Source: Salinactinospora qingdaonensis
GTDB lineage: Bacteria > Actinomycetota > Actinomycetes > Streptosporangiales > Streptosporangiaceae
Length of the DNA: 28,089 nt
NCBI RefSeq assembly: GCF_039539445.1
Contig: NZ_BAABDD010000048.1
Coordinates: forward strand, 1-28,089
Reading direction: 5' to 3'
Shown: in pieces, positions 15,153-22,281 of the stretch
How the letters are laid out: each line of letters opens with the position of its first letter
How positions within the stretch are numbered: position 1 is the first letter of the stretch
The notes under the pieces: model-generated
What the model was told of the DNA's origin: nothing
What the model saw: only the letters and a program-made list of their open reading frames with translations
Databases searched by the model: none
Program-made: the position numbers and the translations under genes

Positions 15153-15297
15153 GTTGTTGTTTTGGCCAAAGCGGCGGGGACAGGCGGTGGGCGCAGCGGG
15201 TGAGTGCGTCCGCTGCCGCGTCGCGGGTTGGCGAGATCGCGCAGCGATCGCGGCACGAGCCGACGCCCCACCCCAGCCGTTCGAACAACAGAACCTA
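15150..15297. mobile_element. Inverted-repeat element (MITE-like), copy 2
   Basis: A 148-bp copy, inverted relative to copy 1 and very similar to it throughout. The left end reads TAGGTTGTTGTTTTGGCCAA and the complement of the right end reads TAGGTTCTGTTGTTCGAACG. It lies exactly between two convergent genes: its left TAG is the NUDIX stop codon, and the complement of its right CTA is the stop codon of the nucleotidyltransferase-like gene. Removing the element and one TA leaves CTAG, in which both genes would still end with overlapping TAG stops. This implies insertion at a TA inside a shared CTAG. Confidence 0.8.
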
Positions 15298-15924
15298 GCG
15301 GGCAGAGAGCAGGCCCCGGGTGGCGTCCCAGCCTTCCAGGCCCGGGTCGAGGTGGGCGACGTCGGCGGGCTGGCGCAGCCGGTGCCAGCCCGGGGCGGTT
15401 CCCAGCGCGCGGCGGGTGGGCCGGCCGGCGGCGAGGGCTGCCATCGCCTCGGGTGTGTCGAGGCCCGTGTCCGCAAGCCAGGCCGGGGGCGGCAGGTGAG
15501 CGGCCAGAGCCGTGAGGCCGCCTCCCTGGGCCGGTGACACGGCGATGTCGGCGGTGCCCAGCGCGCGAAACAGCTTGCCGATCAGCAGCGGCGGGAGGTC
15601 GGGCGCGTCGGCGGCGACGAGCACGGCTTCCTCAGCACCGTTCTCGGCCAGGACCTCCAGACTCCGTCGCGCGGCGGGAGCGCCCGCCACAGGTAGAACC
15701 GGTGTGCCGGGCCAGGTCAGCTCCTCGATCCGGGTGGCGCGCTCGACCAGCGCGCCATCCTCGGAAGCGCCCCACACGATCACCGCGGCATCGCACAGGC
15801 GCAAGCCGGAGACGAGATCATAGGTGTCCTCGACGAGAGCGGAAGCGTAGTCGGCCGCATCGACCCCCGGCGGCGGAGCCGCGCCGGTGGTGGGGGTGAC
15901 GAGCACGGCAGCCGTACGCTTCAC
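15295..15924 (-). CDS. Nucleotidyltransferase-like protein (DUF2064/GT-A-like fold)
   Basis: A 209-residue protein that begins KRTAAVLVTPTTGAAPPPG and has a central AVLVAADAPDLPPLLI segment near residues 95-110, followed by AVSPAQGGGLTAL. This pattern (an Asp-containing ADAPDLPP motif and a Gly-rich follow-on) resembles DUF2064 and CofC/MobA-type GT-A nucleotidyltransferases. The usual N-terminal Gly-rich nucleotide loop is weak. Exact substrate unknown. The GTG at 15924 is chosen because AAGGA sits 7 nt upstream; an ATG at 15954 is in frame but poorly led. The stop codon is supplied by element copy 2. Transcribed in the same direction as the YgjP-type gene upstream, but separated from it by copy 3. 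Confidence 0.65.
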   Translation of the reverse strand: MKRTAAVLVTPTTGAAPPPGVDAADYASALVEDTYDLVSGLRLCDAAVIVWGASEDGALVERATRIEELTWPGTPVLPVAGAPAARRSLEVLAENGAEEAVLVAADAPDLPPLLIGKLFRALGTADIAVSPAQGGGLTALAAHLPPPAWLADTGLDTPEAMAALAAGRPTRRALGTAPGWHRLRQPADVAHLDPGLEGWDATRGLLSAR

Positions 15925-16081
15925 GTTGTTGTCCTTCCGCGGGGCGGGGCTCATGAGCACCTTCGACGGTACCGGGCCGGTCGGCATGGCTCGGCTCCAC
16001 TCGCCGCGACACGACCATCGCCGGGGAGGCGGCGGTGGCCCCTATGGCGGTACCCGGCTGCGTTGTCGCCGGTTGACCGGC

Positions 16082-16233
16082 TAGGGTCTGTTTTTCGAAC
16101 CGCTGGGGCGGCGGCCGTGGGAGTGTTTTCGTTCGCTCGTGCCTCGATCTCAGCAGCCTATGGGCGACAGTGGAGGCGCTCGCCCGTTTTGCCCACCGGC
16201 TGCCCTCACCGCCCCTTCCAAAAACAGAGCCTA
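16082..16233. mobile_element. Inverted-repeat element (MITE-like), copy 3 (diverged)
   Basis: A 152-bp copy with ends TAGGGTCTGTTTTTCGAA (left) and, as complement, TAGGCTCTGTTTTTGGAA (right). The interior keeps landmarks such as CTCGTGCCTCGATC and GCCCACCG but is clearly diverged from copies 1 and 2. It has the same orientation as copy 1. The complement of its right CTA (16231-16233) is the stop codon of the YgjP-type metallopeptidase gene. The TA at both ends again fits a 2-bp target duplication. Confidence 0.75.
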
Positions 16234-16794
16234 ATCCGCATCGTTCTCAGCGTCGTCAGCCGCCGCCTCGGTCTGGTCTTCAGAGAGGATGCCCAGCCGC
16301 GGGGCGGCGGCGACGCCTTCCAGGTAACCGCGAGCTCGTTCGGCCTTGGGGTAACGGCGCACGAGATCCCAGAATTCTCGGCCGTGACCGGGGATGATGA
16401 GGTGCACCAGCTCGTGCAGTAAGACGTAGTCGACGACCCAGGAGGGCATGCCGGACAGCCGGCGAGAGAGCCGGATGGACCCGTCGGCGGGGGTGCAGGA
16501 GCCCCAGCGGGTGTTCTGGTTGTCGACCCAGCGGACGCTGGTGGGAGTGACTCTGCCGTCAAGGTAGCGTTCGGCCAGCTCCAGCGCGCGGGCTTGGAGA
16601 GCGTCATCGCTGGGCCTGCGCCGTTGCTCCCGGGCCTGCAACCGCTCCAGCATGCGGTCCACCCACCGTTTCTCCTCAGCGTGGGAGAAGCTGGCGGGCA
16701 CGAGGACGACCGTCTTGTCCCCATCGCGGTAGGCGGACACGGTCCGCCGGCGACGGGAGCTGCGCCGCACCTCAACTCGTGGGTTAAGAGCCAC
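16231..16794 (-). CDS. YgjP-like M48/WLM-type metallopeptidase
   Basis: A 187-residue predicted zinc metalloprotease of the YgjP/COG1451 group. The conserved block is RWGSC (96-100), then IRLSRRL, then VVDYVLLHELVHLIIPGHG, with the HExxH motif at 127-131 and the third histidine at 137. The C-terminal 30 residues are acidic and variable. No signal peptide or membrane segment is seen, so it is probably cytoplasmic. The GTG at 16794 has no ribosome binding site; TAACGTAAATTT directly upstream suggests a leaderless transcript. The TAG stop coincides with the end of element copy 3. Confidence 0.9.
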   Translation of the reverse strand: MALNPRVEVRRSSRRRRTVSAYRDGDKTVVLVPASFSHAEEKRWVDRMLERLQAREQRRRPSDDALQARALELAERYLDGRVTPTSVRWVDNQNTRWGSCTPADGSIRLSRRLSGMPSWVVDYVLLHELVHLIIPGHGREFWDLVRRYPKAERARGYLEGVAAAPRLGILSEDQTEAAADDAENDAD

Positions 16795-17226
16795 AAATTT
16801 ACGTTAGCCCAGAGTTGACAGCCACCACAGGGGGTGGATGACGCCATTTGTTACCAAAATTCCTTTTGTGAGCCTTAGGACTTCTGGCAGTGGGCCCCAT
16901 GCGGGGCCGCGACACCGGGCATGCTGGGGCCGATCGGCCCCAGCATGTCCGGATACGGCCACTTACCTCGGCAGCCGCCCCTCCTCGTACCACAGCCCGA
17001 TGCCGATGTGGCCGTGGCCGAAGGCGCCGGCCTCAGAAAGACCGCCGTGTTTTTCGGCGCGCCGGGCTGCGACCGATGGTCGACAGGCGCCACAGACGAT
17101 GCCGCCCGTTGCGGTATGGAGCGGGGGTGGCGGCTTTCCCGTCGCTCGCACCTTCTTCGCTGCGCTCGCTCGGCAGCCTCAAAGGTGAACACCCCCATCC
17201 ACAGCTCTCGGGAGCCATCCGGGTGG
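16795..17226. other. Intergenic region holding a large palindrome
   Basis: About 430 bases without a gene I can support. An AT-rich patch at 16845-16875 lies upstream of the YgjP-type gene and may hold its promoter. A perfect palindrome lies at 16920-16947. Several short open frames cross the rest but resemble no family and lack ribosome binding sites. Confidence 0.4.
16920..16947. repeat. 28-bp perfect palindrome
   Basis: Half-site CATGCTGGGGCCGA followed by its exact complement, no spacer. No T tract follows on either side. It could be the terminator of the small ORF upstream on the minus strand, or an operator. Confidence 0.85.
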
Positions 17227-17400
17227 CTAGCCCGGGCGCGACGGGCCGGGACGCCGTGACGGCGGCGCCGTGGCCCGCCGTGCCGCGCGGCGGGGGCCGT
17301 GGATCGCCCGACGCAGGCGGCGGGCGTTGATCCGGCGGCGCTGCAACTCGCGGTCGGCGTCGCGTCGGGGAGTGATCGAGCGCGCTTCGTACTGGTTCAT
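17227..17400 (-). CDS. Small basic hypothetical protein
   Basis: A 57-residue open frame starting with MNQYEARSITPRRDADREL and continuing as an arginine-rich helix (RRRINARRLRRAIHGPRRAARRA). It has a plausible ribosome binding site (GAGGGAAAG) 7-8 nt before the ATG. I do not recognise a named family. Small Arg-rich proteins of this kind are common in actinomycetes and may bind nucleic acid, but this is only a suggestion. It lies 107 bp downstream of whiB7 on the same strand, with a hairpin between them. The final proline/arginine tail could be chance extension. Confidence 0.55.
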   Translation of the reverse strand: MNQYEARSITPRRDADRELQRRRINARRLRRAIHGPRRAARRATAPPSRRPGPSRPG

Positions 17401-17458
17401 CAGAAATCTTTCCCTCATATCGGGGTGTGGCGCGTGGAACGGGTGGGCCAAGGGTCGG

Positions 17459-17486
17459 CACGGGCCTCGCCTGGCGAGAGCCCGTG
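17459..17486 (-). terminator. Hairpin downstream of whiB7
   Basis: Arms CACGGGC-CTCGCC and GGCGAGAGCCCGTG pair over 13 bp with a single bulge, 22 bases after the whiB7 stop. No T tract. A likely terminator separating whiB7 from the small basic ORF. Confidence 0.5.
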
Positions 17487-17507
17487 GGGCAGCCATCGGG
17501 CGCGGAC

Positions 17508-17786
17508 TTAGGCGGCTACCGGAGCGGCGTTTTTACGAGGACGGCCCCGCGGACGCTTGCGGGCCACGACCTTGCCGGCGACGAGCAGTTGCCCGCCCCA
17601 AACACCCCACGGCTCCCGCCGCTCCAGCGCATCGGCCAAGCACTGCTCCCGCACGGGGCACTCGGCGCAGACCGCCTTGGCAGCCTCGACCTCAGCGGGG
17701 GCCTCGGCGAAGAAGAGGTCCGGATTCGAGCGGCAGGGAACCTCCACCTCCCCTAGCCACGGAGCTTCCAGGACCGACGCAAGCAT
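17508..17786 (-). CDS. whiB7: WhiB7-type iron-sulfur transcription factor
   Basis: A 92-residue Wbl protein. The four Fe-S ligands are Cys18, Cys40, Cys43 and Cys49, with the CxxC spacing of the family. The turn EPWGVWGG at 58-65 is the WhiB7 form, and the C-terminal AT-hook RGRPRK at 80-85 binds AT-rich DNA next to the -35 box. Family members (WhiB7 in mycobacteria, WblC in Streptomyces) work with the principal sigma factor to activate intrinsic antibiotic-resistance genes during ribosome-targeting drug stress. The ATG at 17786 is chosen because GGGAGG lies 6 nt upstream; two more ATGs (17804, 17813) are in frame. A promoter and attenuator-like leader lie upstream. Confidence 0.95.
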   Translation of the reverse strand: MLASVLEAPWLGEVEVPCRSNPDLFFAEAPAEVEAAKAVCAECPVREQCLADALERREPWGVWGGQLLVAGKVVARKRPRGRPRKNAAPVAA

Positions 17787-17836
17787 CGGTGTCCTCCCTG
17801 TCATCCCTGTCATGTGTTCAACGCGGTAGGCGGCAT

Positions 17837-17858
17837 GGGCATCCGGACGGGCATCCGG
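17837..17858. repeat. Short direct repeat in the whiB7 leader
   Basis: GGGCATCCGG occurs twice, 12 bases apart (17837-17846 and 17849-17858), between the attenuator hairpin and the whiB7 start. It could be part of leader RNA structure or chance. Confidence 0.4.
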
Positions 17859-17939
17859 GATTGTGGGGCCTTGACCTGCGTCGGGACCTGCGGTGACCGA
17901 TCTCGAGCAACATGCGAGAAACGGGAGGGCAGGACACTG

Positions 17940-17974
17940 AAAAGGCCGCGGCCCCTGTGAGGGACCGCGGCCAC
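17940..17974 (-). terminator. Attenuator-type terminator in the whiB7 leader
   Basis: On the minus strand GGCCGCGGTCCC pairs with GGGGCCGCGGCC over 12 bp (one G-U), with a 5-nt loop, and is followed by TTTTC. It lies about 155 bases upstream of the whiB7 start and about 360 bases after the predicted transcription start, so most transcripts would stop before whiB7 unless antitermination occurs. Mycobacterial whiB7 and Streptomyces wblC are known to be controlled by leader attenuation with upstream ORFs. Confidence 0.85.
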
Positions 17975-17998
17975 GGGATGATCAGCCGGTCGGGAAGA

Positions 17999-18262
17999 TC
18001 AGACCGGTGTTCTCCGTGCACGTTCCCCCACTGCGTCCATGGGACGCTGGGGTGCTGCGAGCTCGATTTCGGTGCGGTGCCGGCTCATCGCCGCCCATTG
18101 CACCCGGTGAGCGATCGGTTCACCGGGCGTGAGGAAACGCCGGGGCCCCCGGCAAATGTGGGGTCCGGCATAGTGGAATCCGCTGGCGACACGCACATCA
18201 CTGCCGCGCTCGGCGCTCCAGGCACCATCACGCAACAGGACATCGATATTCCTGCTCAGCAT
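17999..18262 (-). other. Candidate upstream ORF region in the whiB7 leader
   Basis: Two alternatives overlap here. An 87-codon frame starts at ATG 18262 (MLSRNIDVLLRDG) and stops at 17999, 25 nt before the attenuator hairpin, inside a small CCGGTC...GACCGG hairpin. A 15-codon frame (GTG start about 18275, peptide MLRSNAEQEYRCPVA) has a better-spaced AGGAG five bases upstream. Either could be the sensor ORF whose stalled translation changes leader folding. I cannot choose from sequence alone. Confidence 0.4.
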
Positions 18263-18337
18263 TTGATCGGAGCACCTCCTCTCCTAAGGAAGCCAGCGGG
18301 AGCCGATCCCGCGGCTGGCGCGAACATGACGGCGTCA

Positions 18338-18375
18338 AGACTAGGCGCGTCTACTGCCGGGGGCAACCTATTTTT
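18338..18375 (-). promoter_or_regulatory. Predicted whiB7 promoter with WhiB7-binding AT tract
   Basis: On the minus strand the order is AAAAATAGG, then TTGCCC (-35, 18361-18366), a 17-nt spacer, and TAGTCT (-10, 18338-18343). An AT-rich run a few bases upstream of the -35 is the defining mark of WhiB7-dependent promoters, so this looks autoregulated. The predicted start is near 18330, giving a leader of about 545 nt. Confidence 0.75.
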
Positions 18376-18478
18376 GACCTGCGAAATTGGCCGCGATCGG
18401 CCAGCTTGCGAACGGGGATCGGCGAACCAGCGGCCACGCTTGCAGAAACGGCAAGGTCAGGACTATGGAACGACTGGC

Positions 18479-19393
18479 TCACCCGCGGTACTGGTCGTCT
18501 TCCACGAACCGGATGAGCCCTTCTTGCACCACAGAGCAGACCAGTTCTCCCGTGCGGGTGTAGATCAACCCGCGGCCGAGGCCACGGCCCCCTTCGGCGC
18601 TGGGGGTCTCTTGGGCGTAGAGCAGCCACTCGTCGGCCCGGAAGGAGCGGTGGAACCACATGGCGTGGTCGAGGCTGGCCATAGAGACACCCGAGAAGGT
18701 TCTGCCGTGGGCGAGCAGTACCGTATCGAGCAGTGTCATGTCGGAGGCATAGGTCATCAGGCACACGTGCAGCATCGGGTCGTCGGGCAGTGTGCCGTTG
18801 ACCCTGAGCCAGATCAGATTCTCGGTCGTCCGCAGGGTCGGGTCCCGCTCAGCTTCAAACGACAGTGGCCCCACGGGGCGCATCTCGATGGGGTGCCAAG
18901 AGGCGAACATCGGAACCTTGCCAAAGGCCTCGAACAGCCGCTCACGCATGGTGGGCAGCTCCTCAGGAGGTGCGACGTCGGGCATCGGGGCCTGGTGGCG
19001 GATTCCGGGCTCGGTGCGGTGGAACGAGGCCGAGAGCGTGAAGATGGCCTTGCCGTTTTGCACGGCCGTCACGCGCCGGGTGGTGAAGGAACGCCCGTCA
19101 CGGACCCGATCGACGTTGTAGACGATCGGGACCGATGGGTCTCCGGGGCGGATGAAGTAGGCGTGCAGCGAATGCACGTGCCGTTCGGCAGGCACTGTGC
19201 GGCCGGCAGCCACGAGTGCCTGTCCGGCGACCAAACCACCGAAGACGCGCTGCGGACCGCCATCGGGACTGCGCCCCCGGAAGATGTTGACCTCGATGCG
19301 CTCCAGATCCAACGTCGCGAGCAACTCTTCCGGGGACTGCGTCTCAGGGGGCGTATCGGTAGCGCTGGCCTGTTGGGGCGTTCTCTCGTTCAC
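18479..19393 (-). CDS. tesB: Acyl-CoA thioesterase II (TesB family)
   Basis: A 304-residue double-hotdog thioesterase that hydrolyses acyl-CoA to free fatty acid and CoA in the cytoplasm. The family pattern is visible: VFGGLVAGQALVAA near 49-62, HSLHAYFIRPGD near 73-84, GRSFTTRRVTAVQNG near 100-114, ASDMTLLDT near 215 and SMASLDHAMWFHR near 235. VQEGLIR lies near the C-terminus. The Asp (SDMT), Thr (LLDT) and Gln (VQEG) match the TesB catalytic set. The GTG start overlaps the uvrD2 stop (GTGA), so it is translationally coupled to uvrD2. The promoter-proximal end of whiB7 lies 104 bp downstream. Confidence 0.93.
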   Translation of the reverse strand: MNERTPQQASATDTPPETQSPEELLATLDLERIEVNIFRGRSPDGGPQRVFGGLVAGQALVAAGRTVPAERHVHSLHAYFIRPGDPSVPIVYNVDRVRDGRSFTTRRVTAVQNGKAIFTLSASFHRTEPGIRHQAPMPDVAPPEELPTMRERLFEAFGKVPMFASWHPIEMRPVGPLSFEAERDPTLRTTENLIWLRVNGTLPDDPMLHVCLMTYASDMTLLDTVLLAHGRTFSGVSMASLDHAMWFHRSFRADEWLLYAQETPSAEGGRGLGRGLIYTRTGELVCSVVQEGLIRFVEDDQYRG

Positions 19394-21519
19394 TGCGTCG
19401 TCCCTCTTCCCTGCGTGGCGTCGGCGTTGCCGCCCGCGGGCCTATCTCCCGCGCACAATGCGAGGACCGCCTCACCGTAACGTTGCAGTTTGACCGCTCC
19501 CACACCGGATATGCGGGCCAACTGGGAACTGTCCTGGGGCACGTGCTCGGCCACGGCGCGCAAGGTGGCGTCGGTGAACACGACATAGGGCGGCACCTGT
19601 TGCTCGGCAGCGGTATCGCGGCGCCACTCCCTGAGCCGCTCCAGCAGGTCCTCGTCGTAGTCGGCGGGACAGTCCGCGCACCGGCGCAGCTTGCGCTCTG
19701 CCGCCTCAAGCAGGGTGGCGCCGCAGATCCTGCACTGCGCCGCGGTCGGGCGAGTACGGCGCCCCTCACGCTGGTTGGCCAACGAGGGCGAAGCCGGCCG
19801 GAGCCCGTCCAGGAACCGGGAGGGTTTGCGGCTCTTCCGGCCACCGGGCGAGCGCGCCAGCCCCCATGACAGCGCGAGGTGCTCCCGGGCGCGGGTAACG
19901 CCGACGTAGAACAGGCGGCGCTCCTCCTCCAACTGCTCGGGGGTCTCGGCGTAGACGATCGGCAGCATGCCTTCGGTGAGACCGACGAGGAACACGGCGT
20001 CCCACTCCAGGCCCTTGGCCGAATGCAGCGAAGCCAGGGTGACGCCTTCGAACTCGGGGGCGTGCTCGGTGGCCACCCGCGCCTCCAACTCGGCGACGAA
20101 GTCACCCATCGTCGCGCCGGGACGGGCAGCGGCGACATCTTCGGCGAGCTGAGCCAGGGCCGCCAGCGACTCCCACTTCTCCCGAGCCTGGCGCCCCTCT
20201 GGCGGCTCGGGCGTGAGCCCCAACGGAGCGAGCAGATGTCGTACCGCCGTCACCAGCGACTCGTCGGGATGGTCGGCGTTGCTGCCCTGACGCGCCCCCC
20301 GCAGGGTGTGCACCGCGTGCCGGATCTCAGGCCGATCGAAGAAGCGGGTGCCGCCACGCACCGTGAAGGGCACGCCGGCGTCGGCCAACGCCTGCTCGTA
20401 GTTGGCCGACTGGGAGTTGACCCGAAACAGCACGGCGATCTCGCGGGCCGGCACGCCGGCGTCGATGAGGGCGACGATCCGGCGTGCCACAGACGTGGCC
20501 TCGGTGGGCTCGTCGTCATACTCGGTGTAGGAGGGATCGGGACCGTCAGGCCGCTGGGCCAGCAGCTCGATGCGGTGCCGGGCGGTCTCGCCCCGCGCAT
20601 GGCGCAGGACCCCGTTGGCGACCCCCACCACCTGGGGGGAGGAGCGGTAGTCGCGCACGAGCCGCACGACGGTGGCGTGGGGGTAGGCCGCGGAGAAACC
20701 GGTGAGGTAGGCGGGGGTGGCGCCGGCGAAGGAGTAGATGGTCTGGTTGGGGTCACCGACCACGCAGATGTCGTCGCGGTCCCCGAGCCAGGCGTCGAGC
20801 AGCAGCTTTTGCAGGGGGTTGACGTCTTGGAACTCGTCGACCACGAAGTAACGGTATTGGGCGCGGACCTGCTCGGCGATCGTGGGGTGCTCGTTGAGCA
20901 TCGCCGCGGTCAACTCCAGAACCGACTCGAAGTCGAGCAGGTTGCGCTCCCGACACAGCTCCTCGTAGGCGTCGAAGACGCGGGCCATGTCACGGGCGGC
21001 GATCGGGGCGGCGCGGCCGGCCTTGGCGATGGCCGCTTCGTAGTCGGCCGGCCGGACCTGGGTGACCTTCGCCCATTCGATCTCGCTGGCGACATCGCGC
21101 AGCCCGGTACGGTCGAGCTGGAGCGCGCAGGCGCGTGCGGCCTGCGTCACCACTTGGGCCTTGCTCTCGATGAGGGTGGGCGTGGGGCCGCCGACGACCT
21201 GTGGCCAAAAGTAGGACAGTTGGCGCAGCGCCGCGGCGTGGAAGGTGCGCGCCTGCACCCGAGGGGCGCCGAGGCCGCGCAACCGGCCACGCATCTCTCC
21301 GGCAGCCCGGGTGGTGAAGGTCACCGCCAACACCTGCTGCTCGGTGACGACACCGCTGGCCACCGCGTAGGCGATGCGGTGTGTGACAGCGCGAGTCTTA
21401 CCGGTTCCCGCGCCGGCCAGGATGCACAGCGGCCCGCGCAACGCTCGCGCCGCTTGCGTCTGTTCCGGATCAAGCCCCTCAAGTACCCGGTCAGGCTCCA
21501 TGTGGTGTTCGTCTCCCAT
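19390..21519 (-). CDS. uvrD2: ATP-dependent 3'-5' DNA helicase UvrD2 (HRDC and tetracysteine domains)
   Basis: A 709-residue superfamily 1A helicase. Walker A is GAGTGKT at 36-42 and Walker B is DEFQD mid-domain. Then come GDPNQTIYSFAGA (motif III), VRDYRSSPQ (motif IV), SLHSAKGLEWDAVFLVGL (motif V) and RRLFYVGVTRARE (motif VI). The C-terminal part carries a tetracysteine unit (CRICG then CADCP, near 595-615) and an HRDC domain (about 635-695). That arrangement is specific to actinobacterial UvrD2 (Rv3198c). The ATG at 21519 is the longest start; ATG 21501 has a somewhat better GGGAG upstream. It forms an operon with tesB by a 4-bp overlap and is divergent from mrx1. Confidence 0.95.
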   Translation of the reverse strand: MGDEHHMEPDRVLEGLDPEQTQAARALRGPLCILAGAGTGKTRAVTHRIAYAVASGVVTEQQVLAVTFTTRAAGEMRGRLRGLGAPRVQARTFHAAALRQLSYFWPQVVGGPTPTLIESKAQVVTQAARACALQLDRTGLRDVASEIEWAKVTQVRPADYEAAIAKAGRAAPIAARDMARVFDAYEELCRERNLLDFESVLELTAAMLNEHPTIAEQVRAQYRYFVVDEFQDVNPLQKLLLDAWLGDRDDICVVGDPNQTIYSFAGATPAYLTGFSAAYPHATVVRLVRDYRSSPQVVGVANGVLRHARGETARHRIELLAQRPDGPDPSYTEYDDEPTEATSVARRIVALIDAGVPAREIAVLFRVNSQSANYEQALADAGVPFTVRGGTRFFDRPEIRHAVHTLRGARQGSNADHPDESLVTAVRHLLAPLGLTPEPPEGRQAREKWESLAALAQLAEDVAAARPGATMGDFVAELEARVATEHAPEFEGVTLASLHSAKGLEWDAVFLVGLTEGMLPIVYAETPEQLEEERRLFYVGVTRAREHLALSWGLARSPGGRKSRKPSRFLDGLRPASPSLANQREGRRTRPTAAQCRICGATLLEAAERKLRRCADCPADYDEDLLERLREWRRDTAAEQQVPPYVVFTDATLRAVAEHVPQDSSQLARISGVGAVKLQRYGEAVLALCAGDRPAGGNADATQGRGTTQ

Positions 21520-21952
21520 CCGTGCGGTCGCCTACGCCGTTTCGTGGCCCGCGGTGCCGGCCCGCATCGCCGTGGCGACGGTCTCCTGAGCCACACCGGC
21601 GACTCCCGTGCGCCTCAGTGTCTCAATTGTGACTTCCCTCCCACGGTTAACGCCCGCCGGATGGCCCCAGCCGTTGCAATCACGTCCTGTGGACACGCGG
21701 GCGCTGGGCGGCACCCCCGAAACGCTCGGCCGACGCGGTGGCCCGCCGATTGTCACTCGCCCCTGCGAGGATCGCCCCGTCGATGTGGCCCTACTGCGCG
21801 AGACGGCAACGACACGGAACCGGGCGACAGCGCGCCACGTCCGAACTGTCGATGCCGACTCCAGGGGAAGGAAGGCGGGGGAAGTGCGAAACGGCCCACA
21901 GCGTTGTTGATGAGCGGTGTGTCCAACACGGCTTAGGCAAGGAGCGAACCGC
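21520..21952. other. Divergent intergenic region between uvrD2 and mrx1
   Basis: About 430 bases with no gene I can support; several open frames cross it without a family match. It contains the predicted mrx1 promoter at 21880-21906 and presumably that of uvrD2, which I could not place. Confidence 0.45.
21880..21906 (+). promoter_or_regulatory. Candidate SigR-type promoter for mrx1
   Basis: GGAAG (-35) at 21880-21884, exactly 18 nt, then GTTG (-10) at 21903-21906. The S. coelicolor SigR consensus is GGAAT-N18/19-GTT, so four of five -35 bases and the full -10 fit. The predicted start is about 40 nt before the mrx1 ATG. SigR controls thiol-redox genes, which suits a mycoredoxin. Confidence 0.5.
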
Positions 21953-22213
21953 ATGACTGCCTCCCCCACCGCACAACTCACGATGTACACCACCCCCTGG
22001 TGCGGCTTCTGCAAAAGACTGAAGAGCCAACTCGGGCGTGAGGGCATTGCCGTCAACGAAATCGACATCGAGCGCGACCCCTCGGCGGCGGACTATGTGA
22101 TGAAGGTCAACGGAGGTAACCAGACCGTTCCCACAGTGGTGTTCGCGGACGGGACTGCGGTGACGAACCCGTCACTGGCCCAAGTCAAGGAGAAACTGAC
22201 CATGCGGTCATAA
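21953..22213 (+). CDS. mrx1: Mycoredoxin (glutaredoxin-fold, mycothiol-dependent)
   Basis: An 86-residue glutaredoxin-like protein. The redox motif is PWCGFC, with Cys17 and Cys20, in the position of the CxYC motif of M. tuberculosis Mrx1 (Rv3198A); Phe replaces the usual Tyr. The cis-proline segment TVPTVVF lies near 58-64 and the C-terminal NPSLAQVKEKL helix is typical. It reduces mycothiolated proteins using mycothiol and Mtr. The ATG at 21953 follows AAGGAG at optimal distance; upstream in-frame codons lack that site. Being beside uvrD2 and near nudC is the usual actinobacterial arrangement. It is followed by a strong inverted repeat. Confidence 0.93.
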   Translation: MTASPTAQLTMYTTPWCGFCKRLKSQLGREGIAVNEIDIERDPSAADYVMKVNGGNQTVPTVVFADGTAVTNPSLAQVKEKLTMRS

Positions 22214-22220
22214 CCTGGGG

Positions 22221-22252
22221 CCGTTGTCCGAGCAAGTGACCTCGGACAACGG
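22221..22252 (+). terminator. Inverted repeat downstream of mrx1
   Basis: A perfect 12-bp stem (CCGTTGTCCGAG with CTCGGACAACGG) and 8-nt loop, 7 bases after the mrx1 stop and 30 bases before the ANTAR gene. No T tract. It is likely a terminator or attenuator between the two genes; an operator role is possible. Confidence 0.65.
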
Positions 22253-22281
22253 TCACGGGTGGGGATAAGAAGGGGGAAGAC

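Noticed and set aside
16875..17198. Overlapping open frames in the region between the YgjP-type gene and the small basic ORF
   Set aside because: No ribosome binding sites, no family resemblance, and several frames are equally open.
21608..21910. 100-codon open frame between uvrD2 and mrx1
   Set aside because: No recognised domain and no good start signal; it also runs through the predicted mrx1 promoter.
19879..21936. 685-codon open frame on the + strand
   Set aside because: Antisense shadow of uvrD2, caused by high-GC codon usage. Gly/Val/Asp-rich composition with no family resemblance.
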